64,000 bases of DNA from Dehalobacter sp. 12DCB1 (GCF_004343605.1 NZ_POSF01000013.1:124001-188000); one strand, 5' to 3'; counted from the stretch's first letter, positions 32,023 through 41,215 are shown. Program-made: numbers and translations. Notes: generated from the sequence alone by a model not told the origin.

Positions 32023-33306
32023 ATGCAAAGAAATTATAGGGATATACCCTTATATAAAAATGTAACAGAAGAACAGTGGCAGGACTGGAAGTGGCAGATT
32101 TCTAACCGAATCACAAGAATTGATCAATTGGAACAAGTAGTCAACCTTACCCTGGATGAGCGCCTGGGAGTAGAAGTAAGTCTAAAAAAATTACGTATGG
32201 CAATAACGCCCTACTATTCTACACTTATGGATCCAAATGACGAACATTGCCCGGCAAGGCGGCAAGCAATACCGACGGTTCATGAAACTAAAATATCCAA
32301 GTTCGACAGTTGTGATCCGCTGCATGAAACAGTCGACTCGCCAGTCCCGGGTCTTACTCACAGATATCCGGACAGGGTACTTTTGCTTATTACTGATCAG
32401 TGTTCAATGTATTGTCGCCACTGTACAAGAAGACGATTTGCCGGGCATGAGGATAGGGCTCTTTCCCAGGACAATATCAAACGGGCGATTAATTATTTCA
32501 GAGCGCATAAAGAAGTCAGAGATGTACTTTTGTCAGGAGGGGACGCCTTATGCCTCTCTGATGAAAGGCTGGAAGCAATCATAAGATCAATACGAGAAAT
32601 CAAACATGTGGAAATAATACGGATAGGCACAAGAACACCAGTTGTCATGCCTCAGAGAATTACCGATACGCTCTGCGAAATGCTGAAAAAATATCATCCA
32701 ATTTGGCTGAATACTCACTTTAACCACCCCAAGGAACTGACAGTTGAGGCTCGCATGGCATGTGAGAAATTGGCGGATGCCGGAATTCCTCTGGGCAACC
32801 AGTCTGTACTTTTAAAAGGCATTAATGATTGCCCCTATATAATGCGTGATTTGGTTCAAAAACTGGTAAGCTCCAGAATCAGACCATATTACCTTTATCA
32901 GTGCGACCTTTCAGAAGGAATAGAGCATTTCAGAACTCCGGTTTCTGTAGGGATTGAAATCATAGAAATGCTGCGTGGACATACCTCGGGTCTAGCTATT
33001 CCACAGTTTGTTGTGGATGCGCCTGGAGGCGGGGGGAAGATCCCGGTCAATCCACAATACTTGATTTCATATTCCCCTGAAAAGATCATTCTTAGAAATT
33101 ATGAAGGTGTAATTTGCACGTATAGCGAGCCTCGGGATAAAACGCACCAGTGCCGAAAATGCGGCACGTGCAGTAAATTCAAGAATAAAGAATACCGGGG
33201 ATTAGAAAAGTTATATAGAGATGAACAAGTGTGCTTGATTCCAAGTAGAAACGTAAGACTCAATAAGAGGGAGGACTTCCATGAATATAGATCAAGACGA
33301 ATGTAA
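32023..33306 (+). CDS. kamA: Lysine 2,3-aminomutase
   Basis: 427 residues. The radical SAM motif CSMYCRHC is in LLLITDQCSMYCRHCTRRRF. GGDALCLSDERLE and RIGTRTPVVMPQRIT are substrate/SAM motifs, PGGGGKIPVNP carries the Lys that binds PLP, and a C-terminal CRKCGTC with nearby Cys may bind zinc. The enzyme isomerises L-alpha-lysine to L-beta-lysine. With the overlapping ablB it makes N-epsilon-acetyl-beta-lysine, a compatible solute of methanogens and some Firmicutes. The start has GAAGGGGAATTAAATA upstream of ATG. Control by the c-di-AMP riboswitch fits an osmotic role. Confidence 0.95.
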   Translation: MQRNYRDIPLYKNVTEEQWQDWKWQISNRITRIDQLEQVVNLTLDERLGVEVSLKKLRMAITPYYSTLMDPNDEHCPARRQAIPTVHETKISKFDSCDPLHETVDSPVPGLTHRYPDRVLLLITDQCSMYCRHCTRRRFAGHEDRALSQDNIKRAINYFRAHKEVRDVLLSGGDALCLSDERLEAIIRSIREIKHVEIIRIGTRTPVVMPQRITDTLCEMLKKYHPIWLNTHFNHPKELTVEARMACEKLADAGIPLGNQSVLLKGINDCPYIMRDLVQKLVSSRIRPYYLYQCDLSEGIEHFRTPVSVGIEIIEMLRGHTSGLAIPQFVVDAPGGGGKIPVNPQYLISYSPEKIILRNYEGVICTYSEPRDKTHQCRKCGTCSKFKNKEYRGLEKLYRDEQVCLIPSRNVRLNKREDFHEYRSRRM

Positions 33307-34129
33307 AAATTTATATACTAACTTTTCGGGTGTGGACATGTACGTGGATTATCGCAATAAAAGGCTTAAAATATTGAGTCATTCTCTTTTGTCAGAGTTA
33401 ATAATCAAAGAGATAATTGATTATTCCAAAAAAGAAAATCTGGGTAAGATTATTGCGAATTGTTATAAACAAGATCTTAGTATCTTTAAGGAATGTGGGT
33501 TTGTAGCAGAGGGGGGTATCGACGGTTTTTTTCAGGGAGAGGATGCAACTTGTATATCCCTTTTTCTTGATACAAAGCGCAAAAATTCACTCTATGAGGA
33601 GAAAGAAAACAGAATTATCGATTATTGTGTTAAGAATACCAATAAATTTGAGCTGACTAAGAATAAAAACTATACGATAAGGCAGGCCGTGCCGGACGAT
33701 ATTCCCCAGATGGTTCAGCTTTTTCAAACGGTATTTGAAACCTATCCAACTCCTATTTTTAGCAGAGAGTATCTTCAAGAAGTCATGCGGGATGATGTCT
33801 TGTTTATGGTGGCGGAAGAGGAAGGGAAAATTATTAGTATTGCTTCGGTGGTTCTAGACAAAGAGAACATGAATGCTGAAATAACTGATTGCGCCACTTA
33901 TCCAAAGTATAGAGGCAGAAATATATTAAGCGAATTGATATTCCAACTGGAAACACACTTGAAACGTAATGGCTTTGCTACAGCATATAGCCTTTCAAGA
34001 GCTAACAATCTTGGGATCAACAGGTCTTTAAGCAAGCTGGGGTATATGTATCGGGGTAGACTAATCAACAACTGCCATATTTGCGGGGGTTTTGAAGATA
34101 TGAATATTTGGGTAAAAACTTTAAAATAG
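33281..34129 (+). CDS. ablB: Beta-lysine N-epsilon-acetyltransferase
   Basis: 282 residues. The C-terminal half is a GNAT acetyltransferase (YTIRQAVPDDIPQMVQLFQTVFETYPTPIF ... ITDCATYPKYRGRNILSELIFQLE, with the acetyl-CoA pyrophosphate loop YRGRNIL). The N-terminal half (FSGVDMYVDYRNKRLKIL...) is the partner domain seen in AblB. It acetylates beta-lysine from KamA to give the zwitterion-like osmolyte N-epsilon-acetyl-beta-lysine. It begins 26 bases inside kamA, with GGGAGGA eight bases upstream of its ATG, so the two are coupled. Confidence 0.92.
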   Translation: MNIDQDECKNLYTNFSGVDMYVDYRNKRLKILSHSLLSELIIKEIIDYSKKENLGKIIANCYKQDLSIFKECGFVAEGGIDGFFQGEDATCISLFLDTKRKNSLYEEKENRIIDYCVKNTNKFELTKNKNYTIRQAVPDDIPQMVQLFQTVFETYPTPIFSREYLQEVMRDDVLFMVAEEEGKIISIASVVLDKENMNAEITDCATYPKYRGRNILSELIFQLETHLKRNGFATAYSLSRANNLGINRSLSKLGYMYRGRLINNCHICGGFEDMNIWVKTLK

Positions 34130-34321
34130 TAAAATACTATTTTGTAAGTCAAGGGGAAGAAGATTTTTGAGAGATAGCCTGATTTGCTAAAGGATTATAT
34201 TAAAAAACAAATACTTAAGGTAAATACCTGGACAATTCAGCATAAAGTGGATATATTCAGGGTATTCAAAAGAATAATTTTTTGTTATAATATAAAAACT
34301 TAAGCAAAAATAACAATATAT

Positions 34322-34420
34322 AGTTGTACAGGTTGGTGCAAACTTCGTGAAAGTGAAGGACGCTAAAGCTATGGGTCTAAGGCTGCTTGTAAGTTGCTAT
34401 GATTGCCAGGCTGCAAGTAA
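34322..34420 (+). promoter_or_regulatory. c-di-GMP-I riboswitch (GEMM)
   Basis: GEMM-I landmarks are visible: TGCAAAC, a hairpin CTTCGT-GAAA-GTGAAG with a GAAA tetraloop, GGACGCTAAAGC, GGGTCTAAGG, and the receptor stem GCTATGATTGCCAGGCTGC. The GAAA loop and GACGCnAAAGC core are the diagnostic parts. It ends about 20 bases before a terminator and about 85 before nhaB. The sequence cannot by itself exclude the closely related cGAMP variant. The remainder of the 34130-34504 gap has a weak AT-rich hairpin after ablB (AAAATAGTA/TACTATTTT near 34125-34145). Confidence 0.85.
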
Positions 34421-34436
34421 TATGAACTTCTTGGGG

Positions 34437-34470
34437 GGGAGTAGTTCCGTTTTGGAGTACTCTCTTTTTT
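34437..34470 (+). terminator. Terminator between GEMM aptamer and nhaB
   Basis: GAGTA...TACTC outer stem with an imperfect TTC/GGA inner stem, followed by TCTTTTTT. It is positioned as an expression platform for the c-di-GMP aptamer. Confidence 0.75.
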
Positions 34471-34504
34471 ATATCTTTAATTTTCACTTGGGAGGATAGT
34501 ACAT

Positions 34505-36010
34505 ATGAAACAAATGGGCATCAGACAAGCATTCAGAGCAAATTTTCTGGGTCACGCTCCGGACTGGTACAAAAGAACAATTCTTGCTTTTCTGGTGTTG
34601 AACCCTATTTTGATGGTTACCGCCGGTATGTACGTTACCGGGTGGGTGTTGATTGTCGAATTTATTTTTACCCTGGCAATGGCGTTAAAATGTTATCCGC
34701 TTCCTGCCGGTGGGCTTCTGGCGATCGAAGCCGTTGTGCTCGGACTTACTAACCCTCATATGGTCTATCACGAGGTTGAAATGAACCTGCCGGTTATTCT
34801 TCTTCTGATGTTCATGGTTGCCGGGATCTATTTTATGAAAGAAGGTCTTGTGTACCTGTTTTCCAAGCTCCTTACTAAAGTACACTCTAAAGTCGCGCTT
34901 TCATTCCTGTTCGCTGTACTGGGTGCGGTTCTTTCTGCGTTTTTGGACGCGCTGACCGTAACGGCAGTGATTATCGCCGTGGCCTATGGTTTCTATAGCA
35001 TCTTCCACAAGTTTGCTTCCAGCGAAAAAGTATACGAAACGTATGACATTAATCACGACCATAGTGTTGATGACAAACTTCATGAAGACCTGGACGAGTT
35101 TCGTGGTTTTCTGCGTAATCTTATGATGCATGGTGCTGTGGGCACTGCGCTGGGCGGAGCAATAACACTGGTTGGTGAACCGCAGAACCTGTTGATTGGC
35201 TCCATTATGCAATGGGACTTCGTAGATTTCTTTATACAATGTGCCCCTGTGTCTATCTCGGTATTGATCGTTGGTCTTCTGACCACCATTATCCTTGAAG
35301 TTACTAAGTTCTGGGGGTACGGCTACCAGCTTCCGGAATCTGTGAGAAAGGTTATGGAAGATGATGTAAAAGCCAAAGATGCTGCCAGGAATATGCGCGG
35401 ACGTGTGCGCCTGATTGTAATGGCTTTGTGCGGCGTTCTGCTGATCTTCTCCCTGGCACTACACCTGGCGGAAGTAGGTATTATTGGTCTGATGATTATT
35501 ATCCTGCTTACTGCTTTCAACGGGGTTACTGAAGAAAAGCGCATCGGTCATGCGTTTGAAGAAGCATTGCCGTTTACTGCGCTGCTGGTTGTATTTTTTG
35601 CTGTCGTTGCGGTTATTCATGACCAGCATTTGTTTACGCCGATTATTCAATGGGTGCTGAACATGGAAGGGCAGAACCAGCTTGTGGCTTTCTTTGCGGC
35701 CAACGGTGTCCTTTCGGCAATCAGTGACAATGTTTTTGTGGCTACGGTATATATGACTGAAACACAGCAAGCGTTTGAAGCCGGGGCCATTGCGGTGGAG
35801 CAGTACAACAAGCTGGCAGTTGCCATCAACATGGGTACAAATATCCCTTCCGTTGCCACACCAAACGGTCAGGCGGCGTTTCTGTTCCTCTTGACTTCTG
35901 CTCTAGCACCGCTGATTCGCCTGTCTTACGCTGAGATGGTAAAACTGGCTCTGCCATACGCCGTCGTTATGACTGCAACAGGTTTACTGGCAACAATGTA
36001 CCTGTTATAA
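34505..36010 (+). CDS. nhaB: Na+/H+ antiporter NhaB
   Basis: 501 residues with about twelve membrane helices. Blocks such as [94 protein letters not shown] and [13 protein letters not shown] match the NhaB family, and length is close to E. coli NhaB (513). It expels Na+ in exchange for protons at the cytoplasmic membrane. NhaB is mostly known from gammaproteobacteria, so its presence here may reflect transfer. It is transcribed behind the c-di-GMP riboswitch, and GGGAGGA lies well placed before ATG. Confidence 0.9.
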   Translation: MKQMGIRQAFRANFLGHAPDWYKRTILAFLVLNPILMVTAGMYVTGWVLIVEFIFTLAMALKCYPLPAGGLLAIEAVVLGLTNPHMVYHEVEMNLPVILLLMFMVAGIYFMKEGLVYLFSKLLTKVHSKVALSFLFAVLGAVLSAFLDALTVTAVIIAVAYGFYSIFHKFASSEKVYETYDINHDHSVDDKLHEDLDEFRGFLRNLMMHGAVGTALGGAITLVGEPQNLLIGSIMQWDFVDFFIQCAPVSISVLIVGLLTTIILEVTKFWGYGYQLPESVRKVMEDDVKAKDAARNMRGRVRLIVMALCGVLLIFSLALHLAEVGIIGLMIIILLTAFNGVTEEKRIGHAFEEALPFTALLVVFFAVVAVIHDQHLFTPIIQWVLNMEGQNQLVAFFAANGVLSAISDNVFVATVYMTETQQAFEAGAIAVEQYNKLAVAINMGTNIPSVATPNGQAAFLFLLTSALAPLIRLSYAEMVKLALPYAVVMTATGLLATMYLL

Positions 36011-36186
36011 CACTTGAGAATATCAGATTACAAGGGTTTAAGCATTACTGATCTTTTAGTATCTCGACTTTCGGTGACCTTATATACGATGAGAAAGATT
36101 GTCCGTTGTTAATACTGAGGTTGTCACACTTTTAAGCCTGGCCACATATCCTACGAGTGAAGTTAGCCCCAAGGAGTGTGGATATC

Positions 36187-37080
36187 ATGACTGATCCAGT
36201 AACCGATATCATCAACGGACGCACGCCGCATGTCATCGCGGCTGAAATTAATATGATCAAATACCAGACTGAGAGGATCTACCTTGCCGCCGCTGTCGAG
36301 ATTGGCAGGCGGCTGACGGAAGCCAAGGCCCTGCTTAAGCATGGAGAATGGGGCAAGTGGCTGGAGGAGTCGGTCGATTTCTCCCAGAGCAGAGCCAATA
36401 AACTGATGCGTATCTTCACAGAGTACGGAGCAGGACAGCTTACCTCCTCAAATTCGGATTCGAATCCGAATTTAAACTACAGTCAGGCGGTGCTTCTTTT
36501 AGGTATCCCAAAGGAGGAACGAGCGCAATTCATCGTCGATCTGGATATCGAAGGCATGACCAATCAGGAACTCAGGCAAGCGGTCAAGGAACGGACACAA
36601 GCCAGGCAAGAAAAAGACCAAGCCTTACAGGAAAAAGACCTGGCCCTGCAGGAGAACACGGATCTCCAGAAAACAGTGGAAGACCAAAGCGGTATCATCA
36701 CCGGGCTGACTGCGGAACTCGCCAATCTAAAGGTCCAATTGGAGAACGTCAAAACGTCCAAAGAAGAACTCGCTAAAACGGCCAGGCAGCTGAATGATGC
36801 GCTGGAATCCCTCCAAAAAAGCTCAGCCGCCAAGGGCTACGAGCGGATGAAGACGAACTTTATTAATACGTCGCTCAAAGTCAGGGCCAACCATATCGCC
36901 TTCCTCTGTGAAAACATGGATCAAACCATCAAGGAAGTCAAGCATAAGCTGCTCCAGATCGCCCCTAATGACAAGGAGACGTATATCATTTATAAGAATA
37001 AAATTTACGATCTTCTGGATAGGTGGCTTAAAGATGAGACGTGGAACAGGCAAGCTTGCCCCATCAGAGATACACAGTAA
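36187..37080 (+). CDS. DUF3102 protein with coiled coil
   Basis: 297 residues from ATG 36187 (AAGGAG ten bases upstream; the frame opens at 36157). The N-terminal 110 residues resemble DUF3102: INMIKYQTERIYLAAAVEIGRRLTEAKALLKHGEWGKWLEESVDFSQSRANKLMRIFTEYG. A long coiled coil follows (about 145-225, ERTQARQEKDQALQEKDLALQE with heptads), then a compact C-terminal domain. DUF3102 proteins are frequent on plasmids and integrative elements and in Desulfitobacterium-type genomes; function unknown. It stands alone between nhaB and the BlaR-like gene. Confidence 0.75.
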   Translation: MTDPVTDIINGRTPHVIAAEINMIKYQTERIYLAAAVEIGRRLTEAKALLKHGEWGKWLEESVDFSQSRANKLMRIFTEYGAGQLTSSNSDSNPNLNYSQAVLLLGIPKEERAQFIVDLDIEGMTNQELRQAVKERTQARQEKDQALQEKDLALQENTDLQKTVEDQSGIITGLTAELANLKVQLENVKTSKEELAKTARQLNDALESLQKSSAAKGYERMKTNFINTSLKVRANHIAFLCENMDQTIKEVKHKLLQIAPNDKETYIIYKNKIYDLLDRWLKDETWNRQACPIRDTQ

Positions 37081-37100
37081 GAAGTGGTAGATGATGAAGG

Positions 37101-37145
37101 GCCGGAAAAACGCGGCGGACGCTGTCGTTGTTTTCCGGCTTATTG
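37101..37145 (+). terminator. Possible terminator after the DUF3102 gene
   Basis: GCCGGAAAA/TTTTCCGGC arms (37101-37109 and 37131-37139) extended by ACG/CGT-like pairs enclose a GC-rich loop. They are followed by TTATTGTT. The T-tract is weak. Confidence 0.5.
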
Positions 37146-37186
37146 TTGCCGCGTAATGAGAAAAATGCGTTACAGTTCGTTCTAAG

Positions 37187-39016
37187 TTAATTCTGTTCTC
37201 CCCTCAAAATAAGTACACCTTTCGGATAATGCGCCTGCATCCAGTCCAAACCGTTTTTATCTGTGAGCCGCTGTGTATGAGCTTTATAGGCATCATACCA
37301 GTCCTGATGATTCGTGCTGGCGTATTTGATATCCTCACTGCCGAGGATCTTTCGGCACAGGATCTCCATCACACTTCCCTTTAAGCCTGTCTGCCCGCCT
37401 TTTGCAAATTCGGAAAATAGGTAAGGCAGTGCTTGTTCATCCATGGCCAGAATGATATTGTACTCTGCCTGATGCGCTTTGATATAATCATAGGGATTGG
37501 AGGAAGGTAACGGTGATGACATGATTTTCTCCAAGCACAGCTCAATCTGCTTAGCTTTGTTGACCGCCGTATTTCCTTCATTTCCAAGACTGAAGTACAC
37601 ATACTCCAGACGTGTAAGCAATTCCTTCAGCAAATCGGCACTTTCGGCATATACGCGTACATCTCTCTGCATGATTTGCTCGATTCTGCTTCTTAAGTAA
37701 GTCGTGCTATATCCTTCATATTTTCCCGCGCTGTCGGTAAATTTTATGTTAATGACTTCAACATTATCGACTAGGCTGAACAACAGGATGGCATTGCGCC
37801 CAAACACATCACCGATCATTCCGTTTTCCGCAGAAATCGCTGAATCGTCGTTGATCCGGTACTGAATGGTTAGACCATACGGCGCGGTCGACGTCTGCAA
37901 TTCGACTTTATCCCGTACGACCCCTTTCGGCAAAGGCATCGCGTCAATCAGTGCGATAACCTTGCTCGCATTGCCTACATACGGTGTTTTGTTGGCCAGT
38001 AATTTATCTACTGCATAACCAGCGTATGTTTCCTGTCCTGCAGCCGTGTCATTGACCGGGTTTGCCACAAATCCAATCATCAACGCTACAATCATAACAA
38101 CTGCCGCCGTACCAATCCAAACACCGGGTTTTCTGTAATGGATCACATTTTTAATTCTCTCTTTAATATTGTTTGCACCGAAAGCTAAAGGGGTAGCCTG
38201 CCAGAAGCTGTTCTTCTGAACTGCCAACGCCAGCAGGGAATTGGAATAATCTTCTTTGATCTCTTGTCCCTTGTTTCTGATAACCGTTTCATCGCAGGAC
38301 ATTTCCATGTCCTTAACCATCAGCGCAAAGCAGAACCACATCAACGGATTAAACCAATGGATGATCAGAACCAGAAATGCCGCCGGTTTGATCAGATAAT
38401 CGCGTCTCTTAATATGTACCGTTTCGTGCGCCAGTACATAGGGTAATTCCCGGGGCGAAATGCCTGCAGGCAAATAAATTCTCGGTCTCCTAAAACCAAA
38501 AACAAACGGTGTGCTGATTTGATCTGTCTCATAAATATCCGGTAAAGAAGCATCCAGCAGCGTAGCCGTTTTGATCTTCCCTGCAATTTTAAAATAGGAA
38601 AAAATATTCCAAATCAGCAGCACCATAACCCCGGCCATCCAGACCATACTGCCAAGCAACATCATCATAGAAAGCGGACTTACATCCATTGCAGCGACCA
38701 GAGGCAGCGTGCTGCCAACTGAGCTGTTTACTGTACCGTTTATTGCATCATTTATGTTCCCAAGGCCTGCCATCACCAGCACCTCAGGTAAGGCATCAGG
38801 CTGCATAGCGGGTTTAATAACGTTTAAGAAACTAAAAACTGAGGTAAATGAACCAGGACAAACCAGTCTGAAGAAAACCGCCAGCCATAACAAATAAGAG
38901 AAGATTTTCGGTGCCCTTTTCAGAAGCTGCCGAATCAGGATCACACCCAGAGCCACGTAGGAAGCTGTCATGCTCATACCGACAACAGTGCTGAATACTG
39001 TCATCAAGCTGTTCAT
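37187..39016 (-). CDS. BlaR1/MecR1-like M56 membrane metalloprotease with DUF4825 region
   Basis: 609 residues. Four N-terminal membrane helices, then the M56 zinc motif in ELPYVLAHETVHIKRRDYL (HExxH) and the second-ligand region EMSCDETVI. After a final helix (VWIGTAAVVMIVALMIGFVA), a 280-residue external domain includes a DUF4825-like section (YAVDKLLANKTPYVGNASKVIALIDAMPLP). There is no penicillin-binding transpeptidase sensor, so this is not a beta-lactam receptor in the BlaR1 sense. It probably senses an envelope signal and cleaves the partner BlaI-like repressor. It overlaps blaI by four bases (ATGA). Confidence 0.85.
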   Translation of the reverse strand: MNSLMTVFSTVVGMSMTASYVALGVILIRQLLKRAPKIFSYLLWLAVFFRLVCPGSFTSVFSFLNVIKPAMQPDALPEVLVMAGLGNINDAINGTVNSSVGSTLPLVAAMDVSPLSMMMLLGSMVWMAGVMVLLIWNIFSYFKIAGKIKTATLLDASLPDIYETDQISTPFVFGFRRPRIYLPAGISPRELPYVLAHETVHIKRRDYLIKPAAFLVLIIHWFNPLMWFCFALMVKDMEMSCDETVIRNKGQEIKEDYSNSLLALAVQKNSFWQATPLAFGANNIKERIKNVIHYRKPGVWIGTAAVVMIVALMIGFVANPVNDTAAGQETYAGYAVDKLLANKTPYVGNASKVIALIDAMPLPKGVVRDKVELQTSTAPYGLTIQYRINDDSAISAENGMIGDVFGRNAILLFSLVDNVEVINIKFTDSAGKYEGYSTTYLRSRIEQIMQRDVRVYAESADLLKELLTRLEYVYFSLGNEGNTAVNKAKQIELCLEKIMSSPLPSSNPYDYIKAHQAEYNIILAMDEQALPYLFSEFAKGGQTGLKGSVMEILCRKILGSEDIKYASTNHQDWYDAYKAHTQRLTDKNGLDWMQAHYPKGVLILRGEQN

Positions 39017-39372
39017 TGCATCGCCTCCTCAATAATTCGTTTTAGTTCTTCAGCTTCCTTAGCCGTGAGCTTTTTCCGATCAAGGAATGCTGTTAAAAAT
39101 TGCGGCAGAGAACCTTCAAAGTTTTTTTCAATTAAAGATTGGCTCTCATACTTCTGCGCTTCTTCCTTTTTAATACGTGAAGTGACTACAGTATCCGTGT
39201 TGTCTAAAATGCCCCGTTCACATAGCTTTCGCAAAACCGTGTAAGTGGTTGACTTCTTCCAGCCCAGTCTTTCCAAAGAAAGCCTTACAAGCTCAGTCGA
39301 ATTCACCGGTTCCTTTTCCCAGACGATACTGACAAATTTATACTCCGCATCAAATAATTTATAGTTTTCCAT
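39013..39372 (-). CDS. BlaI/MecI/CopY-family repressor
   Basis: 119 residues. The winged helix matches BlaI: LFDAEYKFVSIVWEKEPVNSTELVRLSLERLGWKKSTTYTVLRKLCERGIL (DNA recognition in KKSTTYTVLRKL). The C-terminal helices (LTAFLDRKKLTAKEAEELKRIIEEA) form the dimer and the protease-sensitive site. ATG 39372 is preceded by GGGGGC; the frame continues upstream but across the operator. It is first in a blaI-blaR operon, with two operator copies overlapping its promoter, so autorepression relieved by the M56 protease is likely. Confidence 0.88.
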   Translation of the reverse strand: MENYKLFDAEYKFVSIVWEKEPVNSTELVRLSLERLGWKKSTTYTVLRKLCERGILDNTDTVVTSRIKKEEAQKYESQSLIEKNFEGSLPQFLTAFLDRKKLTAKEAEELKRIIEEAMQ

Positions 39373-39385
39373 GATAGCCCCCAAG

Positions 39386-39439
39386 GTTTATCTTAATAGA
39401 CCTATTTGTAAGTTTATTCTAATAGACCTCAGTTGTCAA
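39386..39439 (-). promoter_or_regulatory. blaI promoter with two tandem operators
   Basis: Two 16-base near-palindromes of the form GTYTATTNNAATARAC lie at 39386-39401 and 39412-39427, 26 bases apart. On the minus strand a promoter TTGACA (39434-39439), 17-base spacer, TAAACT (39411-39416) contains the distal copy, so a bound repressor would block RNA polymerase. Confidence 0.75.
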
Positions 39440-39492
39440 CAGAAAATCTGCGGTACTTCAGGACCCTGAAAATTTTGTTCGAGGACAACCGA

Positions 39493-40971
39493 TCAAAGCC
39501 TGATATATTTTGTTGCTACTGATTGCACAAACGCACTGTCATGCTCCACAAACAGCAGGGTCGGCCGGCATCTTACAATAAGGTCCTCAATCTGCATTCG
39601 GGACAGGACGTCAATATAGTTCAGCGGTTCATCCCAGATATACAGATGGGCCTGCTCGCAGAGACTTTTGGCCAGGAGCACCTTTTTCTTCTGCCCTGCG
39701 CTGAACATACGCATATCTTTTGCAAACTGAATACCTGAGAAATCGAGCTTGTGCAGAATGGTTAGAAGGCGGCTCTCCTCGATCTGGTGCTCCTCGGCAA
39801 AACTGCGCAGACTGCCCTGCAAGTAAGCGGTGTCCTGTGAAATATAGGAGACTTTTAGATTACTTGCAATATTGACCTTGCCGCTGGAGACAAGATCTTC
39901 TCCAATCAGCAGCTTAAAAACACTGGACTTGCCGCAGCCATTCCTGCCACTTAAGGCCACCCGCTCTCCTCTCTCTACAGTAAAATGAACATTCTCGCAG
40001 ACCTTCCTGTCCGAATAATAAATTGCCAGGTCATGTAATTCCACAAGTGTATTTTTCGGGTGTGAAAGGGGTTTCATACTCAGGCTGTCGGCCAGCTCAA
40101 TATTTTTTAAAAGTTTTTCTTTCGTCTGGATGTTCTTTTGCAGCCGAGTTTCGATCACTTTGGACCGTTTCATCATTTTTGCCGCCTGGTGGCCGATATA
40201 GCCTTTATCCGGCTTGATGCCGGAGTTCAGCGTTCCCTTCTTGGTTTTCTCGATTTTATCCGACCAGTCGGCCGTCCGCCTGGCTGCTGCCGATAATTGT
40301 TTGATCTCTTTCTGCAGCCTGTCATTCTCCGCTGTTTCAAACGAATCCATTCTCTCTTTATTGACCCACCACGTTGAAAAATTGCCTTTTTGAAGTTCAA
40401 TATTGGTTTTATTGATGGTCAGGATATGGTCGATACAACCGTCCAGAAAAACCCTGTCATGAGAGACCAGGATGAAGCCGGTTTTCCTGTTCAGATATTT
40501 CCCGACAACACGCCTACCCTCTATGTCCAGATGGTTGGTCGGCTCATCAATCAAAAGAAAGTTGTGGGGCTTAATGAACAGTGCCGCAAGCAAAACCTTG
40601 GTCTGCTCCCCCTGGCTTAAGGCCGCAAAAGGCAGCTCCAGGACATCCTCTGCAACTTCGAGCAATGACAATTCTTTCTGAAGTTCCCAATGTTCAAAAA
40701 CATGGCAGATACTTGCCACTACCTCAATGACATTTTGACTGGGATCGGTAACCTGGAAAGGAAAATAATCAAAAGACACGGGGGAGTCAATTGTCCCACG
40801 GTACTCGTATTTCCCGCACAGCAGCTGCAAAAAGGTCGTTTTACCGCGCCCGTTCCGGCCAGTGAACCCAAGTTTCCAGTCCGTATCGATCTGAAAAGAT
40901 ACATTTTCAAAGATATTGTCGTAACTGCCGTCATAGCAAAACGTTAAATGGTCGATGTTAATCAACGCCAT
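39493..40971 (-). CDS. ABC-F ATPase, Lsa-like (ribosome-protection type)
   Basis: 492 residues with two ABC domains and no membrane segments. Domain 1 has FTGRNGRGKTTFLQLLCG, LSQGEQTKVLLAALF and LIDEPTNHLDIEG; domain 2 has LSGRNGCGKSSVFKLLIG, FSAGQKKKVLLAKSL and IWDEPLNYIDV. A basic interdomain linker (about residues 190-280, SAAARRTADWSDKIEKTKKG...KMMKRSKVIETRLQ) corresponds to the antibiotic resistance domain of Lsa/Vga proteins that displace lincosamides, streptogramins A or pleuromutilins from ribosomes. Resistance is inference; ABC-F relatives can be housekeeping. ATG 40971 has AGGTGA upstream, preferred over the GTG at 40980. Confidence 0.85.
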   Translation of the reverse strand: MALINIDHLTFCYDGSYDNIFENVSFQIDTDWKLGFTGRNGRGKTTFLQLLCGKYEYRGTIDSPVSFDYFPFQVTDPSQNVIEVVASICHVFEHWELQKELSLLEVAEDVLELPFAALSQGEQTKVLLAALFIKPHNFLLIDEPTNHLDIEGRRVVGKYLNRKTGFILVSHDRVFLDGCIDHILTINKTNIELQKGNFSTWWVNKERMDSFETAENDRLQKEIKQLSAAARRTADWSDKIEKTKKGTLNSGIKPDKGYIGHQAAKMMKRSKVIETRLQKNIQTKEKLLKNIELADSLSMKPLSHPKNTLVELHDLAIYYSDRKVCENVHFTVERGERVALSGRNGCGKSSVFKLLIGEDLVSSGKVNIASNLKVSYISQDTAYLQGSLRSFAEEHQIEESRLLTILHKLDFSGIQFAKDMRMFSAGQKKKVLLAKSLCEQAHLYIWDEPLNYIDVLSRMQIEDLIVRCRPTLLFVEHDSAFVQSVATKYIRL

Positions 40972-40990
40972 CGCGATCACCTCACCGTGT

Positions 40991-41030
40991 AAAAATAATA
41001 AGGCTGCAAGAAAGTTTATTCTTGCAGCCT
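40991..41030 (-). terminator. Terminator downstream of sufCB
   Basis: AGGCTGCAAGAA/TTCTTGCAGCCT, a perfect 12-base-pair stem, followed on the minus strand by TTATTATTTTT. It lies between sufB and the ABC-F gene and could also act as a leader hairpin of the latter. Confidence 0.8.
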
Positions 41031-41126
41031 CAAAATATCCTTAAACGCAGTTGATGTGCAGAAAAAATGTCAACATGATGCACATTCCGAATGCTGTCGG
41101 TTTAATTTGATTGCTTTAAAGATTGT

Positions 41127-41215
41127 AACTTTCTTGCTCCGTGGGCGTCACAAGGCAGCAGCACTTGCTGCTTACTCCGTAACGCTCTTTTCACTTCACT
41201 TTTAGCAAGAAAGTT
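41127..41215. repeat. 89-base palindromic element between sufB and the ABC-F gene
   Basis: Perfect 12-base terminal inverted repeats AACTTTCTTGCT (41127-41138) and AGCAAGAAAGTT (41204-41215) enclose an inner hairpin AGCAG-CACTTG-CTGCT. It differs in sequence from copies A and B. It occupies much of the 40981-41326 gap; nothing else is recognisable there apart from the terminator. Confidence 0.6.
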
